Shown: positions 1-5,864 of the stretch, one piece after another
Numbering within the stretch: the stretch's first letter is position 1
Layout: each line of letters opens with the position of its first letter
Source of the DNA: Rickettsiales bacterium
GTDB lineage: Bacteria > Pseudomonadota > Alphaproteobacteria > Rs-D84
Assembly: GCA_031263295.1 (NCBI GenBank)
Contig: JAISGC010000051.1
Coordinates: forward strand, 1 to 8,667
Direction of reading: 5' to 3'
Length of the DNA: 8,667 bases
Program-made: the position numbers and the translations under genes
The notes under the pieces: generated by a model
Database searches by the model: none
The model's input: only the letters and a program-made list of their open reading frames with translations
Told to the model about the DNA's origin: nothing

Positions 1-150
1 ATTTTTTGTCATTCCCGCGCAGGCGGGAATAGGGCTTTCAACCTTATAACAACAAACTTGTTTCACATACAAATGTAATCTGGAAAACGAGTAGTGTCTG
101 AATGTAAGGTTTAGAGCCCTATTCCCGCCTGCGCGGGACTGACAAAAAAT
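1..150. repeat. Family A palindromic element, copy 1
   Basis: A 150-bp non-coding element with imperfect terminal inverted repeats of about 47 bases (1-50 against 104-150). Each arm starts ATTTTTTGTC at its outer edge and contains a small hairpin of ATTCCCGC and GCGGGAAT around a four-base loop; the right-hand hairpin here has one mismatch. The centre holds two more small palindromes, AACAA/TTGTT and TACA/TGTA. By hand alignment about 135 of 150 positions match copy 2 at 5670-5819, with most differences in the central 76-90 stretch. It is too short for a transposase, so it resembles a MITE or REP/BIME-like repeat. The ATTCCC...GGGAAT core recalls neisserial dRS3-type repeats, but that likeness is only general. 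The window begins at its left edge, so any left flanking hairpin cannot be seen. Confidence 0.85.
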
Positions 151-168
151 CCCGTTGGGATTTTTTGT
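142..168. terminator. Terminator-like hairpin downstream of pilR, part of family A boundary
   Basis: A perfect 12-bp stem: ACAAAAAATCCC and its complement around the triloop GTT. An A-tract leads in and a T-tract leads out on both strands, so it could end transcription of the pil operon (minus strand, 22 bases past the pilR stop) and transcription arriving on the plus strand. The inner half of one arm is the outer end of the family A element. The same hairpin frame with different tip bases is found on both sides of copy 2. Confidence 0.6.
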
Positions 169-189
169 TTTGGTTGGGCTCTGGAATCA

Positions 190-1263
190 CTACGACAGCG
201 CCGCCGTAATCTGCTCCTGCATATCGAATGTTCCGAAGACGACCCAGGCAATAGCGGCCGAAACCAGAAGAATCCCGACGCTGTTCAATATCGACGACAA
301 AGATTCCATCTTGCGCACCGAGTTTTCCATAAAATCGTTGGCGATATGCGTCAGGTTTTTATCGAACTCGTTCATATCCGCATAGACTTCGAGGTCGCCG
401 ATAATCTCGTCGTTCGGGAAATGGCGGCCCGCGGTGTTCAAGGCCTGGCCCAGATTATATCCGTTTTCAATCAGGCGCATCGCGGGCTCCAAGTTCGAGC
501 GCAAATATCGCGAGCCCGAATCGGAGAGCATCTTCAACGCCTCGGTCAGATTGCTTCCGCTGGCGACCATGGCCGCCAAACTCATCAGCCACGACACCGA
601 AACCGAAACCTTATACATATTCCACGGCGGCAGTTTGTCCAGCATAACGCGGAGCGCGCCCGCCAGACGCGGCATAGACCACCAAATGAACAGGCCCGCG
701 GCCGCCGCCGCCGCCAATGCGATTTGCCAGTAATGCTCGGAGAAGCGCGCGACCGCGACCAATGTCGCCGCCGTGCCGCGCCACTGAACCGCGCCGCCCG
801 CGGCCTCGGACAACGGCGGCACCAAATAAAGCCCGACCATAATCACTATGATGAATGTCATAGCCAATAAAAACAGCGGATAGGATAAAGCGTCGGTCAG
901 GGATTTTTTAATCTTGCGCATTCCGCCCGACACGACGGCCAGATTTTCGAGCGCGTTGGATAACTTCGCGACATCGCCCGCGGTCAGCATCAGTGATTCC
1001 GATTCCGGAACCCACGGCTTTGCGGCCTCGTAGAATGTATGCCCGCGCTCCAAGCCGTCCTGCCAGTCGCGGAGCACTATCGCGAACGGCTCGTTTTTAT
1101 TGCGGCCGTCTTTCGATTCGATTTGCCAGCATCGCTCCAACGCGTCCATCAGGGTGAAGTCGTTGCGCAATAGAGATGCTATTTTGCGATAGAGATTCAT
1201 CCGCTTGTCGTAATCGAAGCGGAACATCGCGCGGGCGTAAATTGCATTTAGCGACAAGGCCAT
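190..1263 (-). CDS. pilR: PilR, type IVb pilus inner-membrane platform protein (GspF family)
   Basis: 357 aa, the usual size for the family. It is the inner-membrane platform that couples the PilQ ATPase to pilin insertion, homologous to GspF and PilC. Two cytoplasmic GspF-type helical domains are visible (about residues 25-125 and 215-320). The transmembrane segments are at about 128-149 (PLFLLAMTFIIVIMVGLYLV), 179-196 (alanine-rich) and 325-345. Motifs typical of the family are GDVAKLSNALENLA (96-109) and, in the second half, the matching region LEVYADMNEFDKNLTHIA (291-308). The ATG overlaps the end of the preceding lipoprotein gene by 16 bases, which suggests translational coupling. No strong Shine-Dalgarno lies at normal spacing; a GGAG sits about 14 bases upstream, and Met13 is an alternative start. 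The poly-alanine stretch near 184-190 comes from a GCG/GCC run. It is the last pil gene visible, with a terminator-like hairpin after it. PilS, which follows in R64, is outside the window or elsewhere. Confidence 0.87.
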   Translation of the reverse strand: MALSLNAIYARAMFRFDYDKRMNLYRKIASLLRNDFTLMDALERCWQIESKDGRNKNEPFAIVLRDWQDGLERGHTFYEAAKPWVPESESLMLTAGDVAKLSNALENLAVVSGGMRKIKKSLTDALSYPLFLLAMTFIIVIMVGLYLVPPLSEAAGGAVQWRGTAATLVAVARFSEHYWQIALAAAAAAGLFIWWSMPRLAGALRVMLDKLPPWNMYKVSVSVSWLMSLAAMVASGSNLTEALKMLSDSGSRYLRSNLEPAMRLIENGYNLGQALNTAGRHFPNDEIIGDLEVYADMNEFDKNLTHIANDFMENSVRKMESLSSILNSVGILLVSAAIAWVVFGTFDMQEQITAALS

Positions 1264-1691
1264 TTCTTTTTGCCCATCTCCAATTCGTATGTCATAAAGC
1301 GCCCACTCCGCGCGTATGCGGTCAGGACTATTTTCTCGCCGTCGGGGGTCATATTTATAAAGTTGTAATTTGTCGTCGCGAATTGCGCCGCGGCCAAATA
1401 ATGCGGCATATGTTTGGCGACTATCTCGTCGGTGAACTTTGCGAACAGCGGCATGGTGCGGACGATTCCGCCGTCTATCCGGACCTCGGCCGTCTCCTCG
1501 GTGATGCGCCCGGCGACCGAATGCTTGTCGCAGTTCAAGCTCACCTCGGTTCCTTTATCCGAACCGCAAGCAACCAAGAGAACAGAGAACAGAGAACAGA
1601 GAATTGCGCGCTGAAATGTCGAGCAAAATAATAAACCATTTGCTGTTCTCTGTTCTCTGTTCTCTGTTCTCTGTTCTCTAATTCTAAACAT
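1248..1691 (-). CDS. Small lipoprotein of unknown function in the pil operon, repeat-encoded signal peptide
   Basis: 147 aa from the ATG at 1691, chosen because a strong Shine-Dalgarno AAAGGAG (1701-1707) lies 9 bases upstream. An upstream in-frame ATG at 1748 overlaps the pilQ end and has no such site. The N-terminus is odd: residues 4-17 are REQRTENREQRTAN, read from five tandem AGAGAAC units. The hydrophobic core ILCSLFSVLLVAC follows, read from TTCTCTG units. The lipobox is LVAC, with Cys42 as the predicted lipidated residue. The mature part (about 106 aa) has no domain I recognise; it contains a Cys in VSLNCDK and one at the end (WPCR), which could form a disulphide. It sits between pilQ and pilR, where R64 has no gene. 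An accessory role in pilus assembly, like a pilotin or outer-membrane stabiliser, is possible from position alone. A lysozyme-inhibitor-like fold was considered but not supported. Confidence 0.72.
   Translation of the reverse strand: MFRIREQRTENREQRTANGLLFCSTFQRAILCSLFSVLLVACGSDKGTEVSLNCDKHSVAGRITEETAEVRIDGGIVRTMPLFAKFTDEIVAKHMPHYLAAAQFATTNYNFINMTPDGEKIVLTAYARSGRFMTYELEMGKKKWPCR
1577..1603. repeat. TTCTCTG heptamer tandem repeat, 3' arm of inverted pair, inside signal peptide code
   Basis: On the minus strand this reads TTCTCTG three times plus TTCTCT. It encodes most of the lipoprotein h-region (ILCSLFSVLL). All 27 bases are complementary to the tract at 1645-1679, so the mRNA can fold back in more than one register. 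A unit of 7 is not a multiple of 3, so gain or loss of one unit would shift the frame. Confidence 0.9.
1645..1679. repeat. Five tandem AGAGAAC heptamers, 5' arm of inverted pair
   Basis: On the minus strand there are five perfect AGAGAAC units (35 bases), inside the lipoprotein reading frame just after the ATG at 1691. They read as the charged repeat REQRTEN. With the inverted tract at 1577-1603 they form a hairpin of up to 27 bp around a loop of about 40 bases. Confidence 0.92.
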
Positions 1692-1700
1692 TCCAACAAT

Positions 1701-1707
1701 CTCCTTT
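1701..1707 (-). promoter_or_regulatory. Shine-Dalgarno AAAGGAG of the lipoprotein gene
   Basis: AAAGGAG on the minus strand, 9 bases before the ATG at 1691. It lies between two heptamer tracts and decides the start. It is the strongest ribosome-binding site seen in the window. Confidence 0.7.
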
Positions 1708-1733
1708 CTCTGTTCTCTGTTATCTGTTCTCTT
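1704..1733. repeat. Degenerate TTCTCTG tract after pilQ
   Basis: Four units on the plus strand (TTCTCTG, TTCTCTG, TTATCTG, TTCTCTT) directly behind the pilQ stop codon. It has the same unit and orientation as the tract at 1645-1679, and the Shine-Dalgarno of the lipoprotein gene sits at its edge. The unit with one changed base suggests it is older or decaying. Confidence 0.75.
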
Positions 1734-1734
1734 T

Positions 1735-3339
1735 TTAATAACTCTCAACCTGATCGAGAAGCCCGACCCACCTCTCCAATTCGTCGACGCCGATGACGCC
1801 TTTCAGCATCAGCTCTATCGCGGACTCTTTCAGCGTCCGGCCGCCGAGCTCTTCCAGCCAGTATTTCACGGCGTCGGTCGTGCGGCCGTCCAAGGCCATC
1901 GACAGAAACTTGTTGTCCGTGATAATAATCTCGCCCGCCTTGGTCCGGCCGACGACTCCCTTGTGCCCGCAGTTCTCGCAGCCCTGGCCGCGGATATAAA
2001 CCTGCTTCAATCCGATTTCGCCGAAGGCGTCCAGGACGCGGCGATAGGCCGGATGCTCCGGATGATCGCTCAATCGCTGGCGGCAGACGGGACAGATTTT
2101 GCGGAACAAACGCATTGATACCAAACCGCGCATCATGGTTTCGTCTTTGAGCTTGAAGGCGTCGACGCCCATATCGAGCAATCGCGTCAAGGCGGCAAGG
2201 GCCGAGTTCGCGTGCAGTGTTGTCCAGACATTATGGCCCGACAGCGCGCCCTTCACGGTCAGTTCCGCCGCGGCCAAGGTGCGCACCTCGCCGACCATCA
2301 TAGCATCCGGGTCCGAACGCAAAGCGGACGCCAGCGCCTCGGTGAACTTCGCGTCCCTCTGCTCTTCGGTATTCGCATTCGTGACCGGTATCTGGCGCGC
2401 GCCGAAAATCTTCCGCTCCGCCGGGTCTTCAACCGTTATCAGATTGATTTCGTAATTATGCTCTTTCAACATCAGGGACATATTTTGGAAAAGCGTCGTG
2501 GACTTTCCGCTCGATGTCGGACCCGCGACTACGACGAGCCCCGTCGGGAACGAGCGCATCCGAAATAATAATTGCTGCTCGTATTCGCCGAACTCCTGCT
2601 CGGTCTTGATGCCCTCGGACGGATTGTCGTAAAGGATTCGCATCACGACATAGCGCGAGCCGAACGCAATCGGATTGAACTGCATGCGAACGCCCAGGAC
2701 CCCGGTCGGCAGATACAAATCCTTGGTTCCGCGAAGCGGAGTGCGGCCGTCTTTCTGGGCGGACTGATATTCGTTCTGCGCATAGTTGCTGTTCGATATG
2801 TCGGCCGATGCGAAGGCCGCGCGGATAAACGATTCGCCCCAGCCCGCGCTGTTTTCGGACACCAGCTGCATGCTGCCGTCGAAACGGAAATAGACGGACG
2901 ACTGCTCGGCGACCTCGATATGCACATCGGAGACCTTCATCGACGCGGCGCGCGAGATTATATCGACGAAATCCTTCTGCATCTGATTGTCGTAATCGAG
3001 AACATTTCGCCGGCCCTGGCGCTCCGCGTTGCGGTTGTAAATCGCGGCGACCAGCGCGAGATCGGAATAGAACGGCTGCTTATAGGGAATGCCCTCGCGC
3101 AATAAAAGCTCCTTGAACGCGAGCACGCGCCCGTCGAAGCGGTGCGTGCGCGAGACCACGACCGATCCGTCGGCGAAGAACGCGACCAGATTCTGCGTCT
3201 CGCGCGGCAGCTCGAACCGGCCGCCTATCGCGGTCAAGAGTTTGTTCCCGTTCGCGAACATAAAGTCCGTTATCGATTTCGCGTCCGCGCGTTCAAGCGC
3301 GGCGGGAACGGATTTAAGATTTCTTATATCTTCTGCCAT
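1735..3339 (-). CDS. pilQ: PilQ, type IVb pilus assembly ATPase (GspE/PilB family)
   Basis: 534 aa, close to the R64 PilQ size. This cytoplasmic hexameric ATPase drives pilus extension through PilR. Residues 120-260 are the N-terminal PAS-like domain of secretion ATPases (VSDVHIEV at 136-143). The catalytic motifs are complete: Walker A GPTSSGKST (273-281), Asp box ITVEDP (301-306), Walker B DAMMVGEVR (345-353) and His box TTLHANS (373-379). Two CxxC pairs (Cys416/419 and Cys454/457) match the zinc-binding loop of assembly-type ATPases, not retraction ATPases. The last residue of the usual GEIRD/GEVRD motif is Thr354 here. ATG 3339 is the first possible start, because an in-frame TAA lies two codons upstream. 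There is no clear Shine-Dalgarno; the upstream leader is taken up by a long inverted repeat and a small overlapping ORF. Confidence 0.93.
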   Translation of the reverse strand: MAEDIRNLKSVPAALERADAKSITDFMFANGNKLLTAIGGRFELPRETQNLVAFFADGSVVVSRTHRFDGRVLAFKELLLREGIPYKQPFYSDLALVAAIYNRNAERQGRRNVLDYDNQMQKDFVDIISRAASMKVSDVHIEVAEQSSVYFRFDGSMQLVSENSAGWGESFIRAAFASADISNSNYAQNEYQSAQKDGRTPLRGTKDLYLPTGVLGVRMQFNPIAFGSRYVVMRILYDNPSEGIKTEQEFGEYEQQLLFRMRSFPTGLVVVAGPTSSGKSTTLFQNMSLMLKEHNYEINLITVEDPAERKIFGARQIPVTNANTEEQRDAKFTEALASALRSDPDAMMVGEVRTLAAAELTVKGALSGHNVWTTLHANSALAALTRLLDMGVDAFKLKDETMMRGLVSMRLFRKICPVCRQRLSDHPEHPAYRRVLDAFGEIGLKQVYIRGQGCENCGHKGVVGRTKAGEIIITDNKFLSMALDGRTTDAVKYWLEELGGRTLKESAIELMLKGVIGVDELERWVGLLDQVESY

Positions 3340-3344
3340 TTTTT

Positions 3345-3379
3345 AGTTCGAGTTGGAGTTGGAGTTTGAGTTGAATTTG
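3345..3379. repeat. Hexamer-type inverted repeat, arm next to pilQ
   Basis: A run of GAGTTG/GAGTTT/GAGTTC-like hexamers. Its inverted partner is at 3414-3443: 28 of 30 bases pair, leaving a loop of about 34 bases. It is non-coding with respect to pilQ and ends 6 bases before the pilQ ATG, so a folded mRNA would hold the pilQ start at the foot of the stem. Confidence 0.85.
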
Positions 3380-3394
3380 CCATTGCGTTTGTTA

Positions 3395-3422
3395 TTTATA
3401 AACAATGCATAAGCAAGTTCAA
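3395..3422 (-). promoter_or_regulatory. Possible sigma-70 promoter for pilQ
   Basis: On the minus strand, TTGAAC (3417-3422) and TATAAA (3395-3400) are separated by 16 bases. The -35 would lie in one arm of the hexamer inverted repeat and the -10 in its loop. The match is moderate, and the genes upstream already read through, so this may be fortuitous. Confidence 0.3.
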
Positions 3423-3443
3423 CTCAAACTCGAACTCCAACTC
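3414..3443. repeat. Hexamer-type inverted repeat, arm next to pilP
   Basis: The partner of 3345-3379, starting 5 bases past the pilP stop. The two mismatches fall at one hexamer junction and near the loop. In the operon mRNA this makes a stem of about 30 bp in the 108-base pilP-pilQ gap, where it could act as an attenuator, an RNA-stability element or a translation brake. Confidence 0.85.
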
Positions 3444-3447
3444 ACAC

Positions 3448-4206
3448 TCACTCTCCGCTGACGAACGCGCCGACGCCTATCGTGAATGTCTCGCCGTCTT
3501 TTTCCAGCTCGACCCCGTCGTCTATCGAAATCGATTTGACGATGTATCCGTCGACATTTTTCCCGACCGATATTTTCTTCTGCTTTCCGGTGCCGAGATT
3601 CTCCAAGGTCGCGAACAATTGGTTGCCCGCGCCGATTATCTCGCGCAGCCCGTATTTGTCCGAGATGGTCTCGGTCTCGCCCTGCTCTTCTGTTTCCTTC
3701 GGCTCCGCGCGCGCGACAACCTTTTCTTCCTTCGGCGCGGCGGCGGCTTTTTTCGCATCCTCGGCGGCGCGCTTTTTCTGCTCTTCCAATTTCGCGCGCT
3801 CGCTCTCTATCGCGGCTTTTTGTTTTTCGATTTCGGCCTCGGCTGCGGCGCGCGCGGCCTCGTCGTTCTCCTGGTCGCGCGTCATACGAACGGATTCGGC
3901 GGCGATTCTTTCGAGGTCGAGCTGCAACTGCGCGCGCTCTTTTTCGAGCTGCAATAAAACTTTCTCCTGCTCCAAGTCCGCGATTTTTTGGAAGACCGAC
4001 GACTCGGCGTCATAGCTCTCGACATCGACGAACTCGTCTTCTGCGCCTGCGGCGCAAAAGAGAGAGAATAAGATAATAAGAGAATAAGAGAATGGAGTTC
4101 TCAACGAGCGCCAGCCTCTAATTTTCAACAAAAGCATTTCAACAAGCCTCATTCTCTTATTCTCTGCGAACGCGAAGCGTTCGCATTCTCTTATTCTCTT
4201 TTTCAT
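3448..4206 (-). CDS. pilP: PilP-like type IVb pilus biogenesis protein, periplasmic, coiled coil
   Basis: 252 aa, longer than R64 PilP (about 150 aa) owing to a long coiled coil and an extended N-terminus. The start is ATG 4206, with GGAG (4214-4217) 7 bases upstream. There is a long basic n-region (1-38), a hydrophobic core FSYSLIILFSLF (39-50) and a likely signal-peptidase-I site after Ala55 (AGA/ED). A heptad-type coiled coil rich in E, K, R and A spans about 70-155. A low-complexity linker follows (156-180), then a C-terminal beta-rich domain (184-252) in which LREIIGAGNQLFATLENLGTG resembles a PilP-type fold. PilP proteins bridge the inner-membrane PilO and the secretin. Its place, 15 bases after pilO and before pilQ, supports the name more than sequence does. 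The h-region is coded by TTATTCTC-type repeats and the n-region by their inverse. Met19 and Met24 are weaker starts. Confidence 0.75.
   Translation of the reverse strand: MKKRIRECERFAFAENKRMRLVEMLLLKIRGWRSLRTPFSYSLIILFSLFCAAGAEDEFVDVESYDAESSVFQKIADLEQEKVLLQLEKERAQLQLDLERIAAESVRMTRDQENDEAARAAAEAEIEKQKAAIESERAKLEEQKKRAAEDAKKAAAAPKEEKVVARAEPKETEEQGETETISDKYGLREIIGAGNQLFATLENLGTGKQKKISVGKNVDGYIVKSISIDDGVELEKDGETFTIGVGAFVSGE
4054..4094. repeat. TTATTCTC octamer repeats encoding the PilP signal h-region
   Basis: A purine-rich run on the plus strand made of GAGAATAA-like units with small changes. On the coding strand it reads FSYSLIILFSLF. Bases 4079-4094 are a perfect 16-base inverse of 4150-4165 and of 4184-4199. 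The same unit appears in pilN at 8641-8667. Confidence 0.85.
4150..4199. repeat. Two direct 16-base repeats flanking a perfect hairpin at the pilP 5' end
   Basis: CATTCTCTTATTCTCT occurs at 4150-4165 and again at 4184-4199. Between them is a perfect 8-bp stem, GCGAACGC/GCGTTCGC, with triloop GAA (4166-4184). The hairpin contains GCGAAGC, a heptamer known to form an unusually stable DNA mini-hairpin. On the coding strand the block reads KRIRE...ENKRMR, the basic n-region of PilP. The layout suggests that a hairpin unit inserted into, or was duplicated with, the repeat. Confidence 0.85.
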
Positions 4207-4221
4207 TTCATCACTCCGTTA

Positions 4222-5490
4222 TTATTTCACATAGATGACCGCCGTGTAAATCCAATTCCTGGCTCCGTTATCCCACTTTATCATGGGTATGCGGACCGAC
4301 GGGACATCGGACATAATCTTCACGAATTCCTTCGGCTGCAATTTCGAGACCGCCTCGATGCGGACGACGGGCGCGTCGGTCAGGTCCGAATCCAAGACCT
4401 CGTTCTCGCCGGGCTCGGGCCGCGCCAGTTGGACGAAGTCGCGCATAAAGTCAATCGGCTCGTCGATTTTCTGAAACACGGATTGCACCGCGGTCATAAT
4501 CTGGTCGCTTGAAAACTCGGGCGCGCGGTCCGCGGTTTCGAGCGGACGCAATTTCGCCGTCAGAATCACATCGCTGCCGCCGGTTTCGTCAATCAGAACG
4601 CCGGGCATTTTCGCCGCGACCTCGTCGTATAAATCGCCGATGGTTCCGTAGTTGCGCAACAGATGCGCGATCGCCTCGATTTCCGCGCAGACCACCGATT
4701 CAACGACCCAGCCCGTAATCTGCTGCGACAGAAACGCGATCGCCTTCCAGCAGAGCTCGGCGCGCGCCGCCGCCGTCGGCAGATTTTCCCACGGCATAAC
4801 GACATGGATTTCTCTCGCTGCCGCGGGCGCAGGCGCGTCAATCTTCGCCAGACCCTTTTTATATTCCGCGGCGAGTTCGGGATTTATTTGCAGCTCGCGT
4901 CGCTCGGGCGAAAACATCTTCATAATCGGCTCGCGGAAGAACTCGTATCCGACAAAGACCGCGCCGCATAAAATCGCCGCGGTTATAATGTATCCGGCAA
5001 GATGCGATATGTTGGCGAGCCTGTATTTTTTCGCGCCCGATATTATCTCGTCGAGGCGGCGCTCGACCGCCGACGGCGCGTTCCAGTCCGCGGGCGCGGC
5101 CAGCACCGCCCAGTCCGGCATCTTGGCCAATTCCAAATATTCGGCCGCGGCCTCGGGCGCCTTTGAGAAAACTTTGTCGCGAATGATTATCCCGCCGCGG
5201 ACGGCCAGAATCCACCATCCCTCGCGGACGGCGAAGGACGCCAGGAATGTCTGCTCGCCGAAGGATTCCATAACCTCGGCCGCGGCGACGGGCATTCCCG
5301 CGCGCGCGCCGCCGCGCCGCGACGACAGGCCTATCATTCCGGAAAACGCGCAATAGAGCGACGAGCGGGTCTTTGCCGCGCGCGATATTTTGGCGGCGTT
5401 TTCGCGGGCGCCGCCGCGCGGCGGCGCGGGCTGCCAAAACAGCCCGGCGGCGTATTTTCTCCGCGAAATAGTGATGACATTCCCCGCCAA
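4222..5490 (-). CDS. pilO: PilO, type IVb pilus assembly protein (PilO2 family)
   Basis: 422 aa from a TTG at 5488-5490, preceded by AAAGGA (5500-5505) with a 9-base gap. The open frame extends upstream to 5655, but that part is arginine/proline-rich and runs through repeat families A and B, so it is rejected. The protein then starts MAGNVITISRRKYAAGLFWQ, which fits the N-terminal RRKYAxGLFWQ pattern of R64-type PilO. A GspL-like cytoplasmic domain occupies about 1-155 (WWILAVRGG, DWAVLAAPADW). One transmembrane segment lies at 163-182 (HLAGYIITAAILCGAVFVGY), followed by a periplasmic domain with PWENLP (233-238) and GWVVE (260-264), both PilO-like. R64 PilO is of similar length. It forms the inner-membrane alignment complex with PilP. 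The stop is 15 bases before the pilP ATG. Unlike in R64 it is separated from pilN by 1.6 kb and has its own promoter-like sequence. Confidence 0.8.
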   Translation of the reverse strand: MAGNVITISRRKYAAGLFWQPAPPRGGARENAAKISRAAKTRSSLYCAFSGMIGLSSRRGGARAGMPVAAAEVMESFGEQTFLASFAVREGWWILAVRGGIIIRDKVFSKAPEAAAEYLELAKMPDWAVLAAPADWNAPSAVERRLDEIISGAKKYRLANISHLAGYIITAAILCGAVFVGYEFFREPIMKMFSPERRELQINPELAAEYKKGLAKIDAPAPAAAREIHVVMPWENLPTAAARAELCWKAIAFLSQQITGWVVESVVCAEIEAIAHLLRNYGTIGDLYDEVAAKMPGVLIDETGGSDVILTAKLRPLETADRAPEFSSDQIMTAVQSVFQKIDEPIDFMRDFVQLARPEPGENEVLDSDLTDAPVVRIEAVSKLQPKEFVKIMSDVPSVRIPMIKWDNGARNWIYTAVIYVK

Positions 5491-5515
5491 AAACCCCAAT
5501 CCTTTGCTTTCGGGG

Positions 5516-5545
5516 ATTGTAGAAAAAAACCGCCGTGTCGCGCAA
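5516..5545 (-). promoter_or_regulatory. Probable sigma-70 promoter for pilO-pilR
   Basis: On the minus strand, TTGCGC (5540-5545), an 18-base spacer with a T-run, and TACAAT (5516-5521). A start near 5509 would give a leader of about 20 bases containing the AAAGGA site before the pilO TTG. The intervening block would cut pilO off from pilN transcription, so a local promoter makes sense. Confidence 0.5.
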
Positions 5546-5574
5546 GAAGAATTAAAAACGCGCCGAGCGGTGGG

Positions 5575-5622
5575 GCGGTGTTCCCCTCCTTGGGTGGGGT
5601 GCCGCCGACGGCGGCGGGGTGG
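5575..5622 (-). repeat. Family B repeat, inverted copy
   Basis: Read on the minus strand: CCACCCCG, then a hairpin GCCGCC/GGCGGC with triloop GTC, then CACCCC and a second stem ending AAGGAGGGGAA. The frame is shared with the copy at 5865-5937, but the hairpin bases differ completely. It lies just upstream of the pilO promoter. Confidence 0.7.
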
Positions 5623-5651
5623 AGCGTCCAGCTGGAACTGACAAAACTTAA

Positions 5652-5678
5652 ACAAAAAATCACAAAGTGATTTTTTGT
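5652..5678. terminator. Terminator-like hairpin at left edge of family A copy 2
   Basis: A 12-bp stem with ACAAAAAATCAC as the left arm and triloop AAA. It has A and T tracts on both sides, so it can work in both directions. The frame is the same as at 142-168 and 5811-5837, but the tip is CAC/GTG. Confidence 0.55.
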
Positions 5679-5819
5679 CATTCCCGCGCAGGCGGGAATG
5701 GGGCTTTTAACCTTATAACGACAAACTTGTTTCGCATACAAATGTAAGAGTAAAAGCAAGTAGTGGCTGAATGTAAGGTTTAGAACCCTATTCCCGCTTG
5801 CGCGGGAATGACAAAAAAT
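5670..5819. repeat. Family A palindromic element, copy 2
   Basis: A 150-bp copy in the same orientation as copy 1 and about 90% identical, with terminal inverted repeats of about 47 bases (5670-5719 and 5773-5819). Here the inner hairpins ATTCCCGC/GCGGGAAT are perfect in both arms. Both flanks show a triloop hairpin that includes the end of the element, so the full unit may be hairpin-arm-core-arm-hairpin of about 186 bp (5652-5837). Confidence 0.88.
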
Positions 5820-5837
5820 TGCCTTGCAATTTTTTGT
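5811..5837. terminator. Terminator-like hairpin at right edge of family A copy 2
   Basis: A 12-bp stem with ACAAAAAATTGC as the left arm, triloop CTT, and T-tract GCAATTTTTTGT as the right arm. The tip TTGC/GCAA replaces TCCC/GGGA of copy 1 with pairing intact. GTTTTGGTT follows in both copies. Confidence 0.55.
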
Positions 5838-5864
5838 TTTGGTTTAGGCACAGCGCGTTATCGC

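Noticed and set aside
1..150. Insertion sequence with transposase
   Set aside because: Both 150-bp copies lack any ORF of useful length; only a non-autonomous element is possible.
346..870. Plus-strand ORF of 174 residues opposite pilR
   Set aside because: Shadow of the clear GspF-family gene, with arginine/glutamine/histidine-biased composition and no domain.
1248..1691. Lysozyme-inhibitor (MliC-like) identity for the lipoprotein
   Set aside because: Size and lipobox fit, but I could not match the conserved core motif.
4593..5545. Long antisense and out-of-frame ORFs over pilO (arginine-rich products)
   Set aside because: Shadow frames of GC-rich coding DNA, with compositions unlike real proteins.
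5491..5655. Upstream extension of pilO to ATG 5655
   Set aside because: It runs through repeat family B, is arginine/proline-rich and lies before the promoter-like sequence; TTG 5490 has a ribosome-binding site and a family-like N-terminus.
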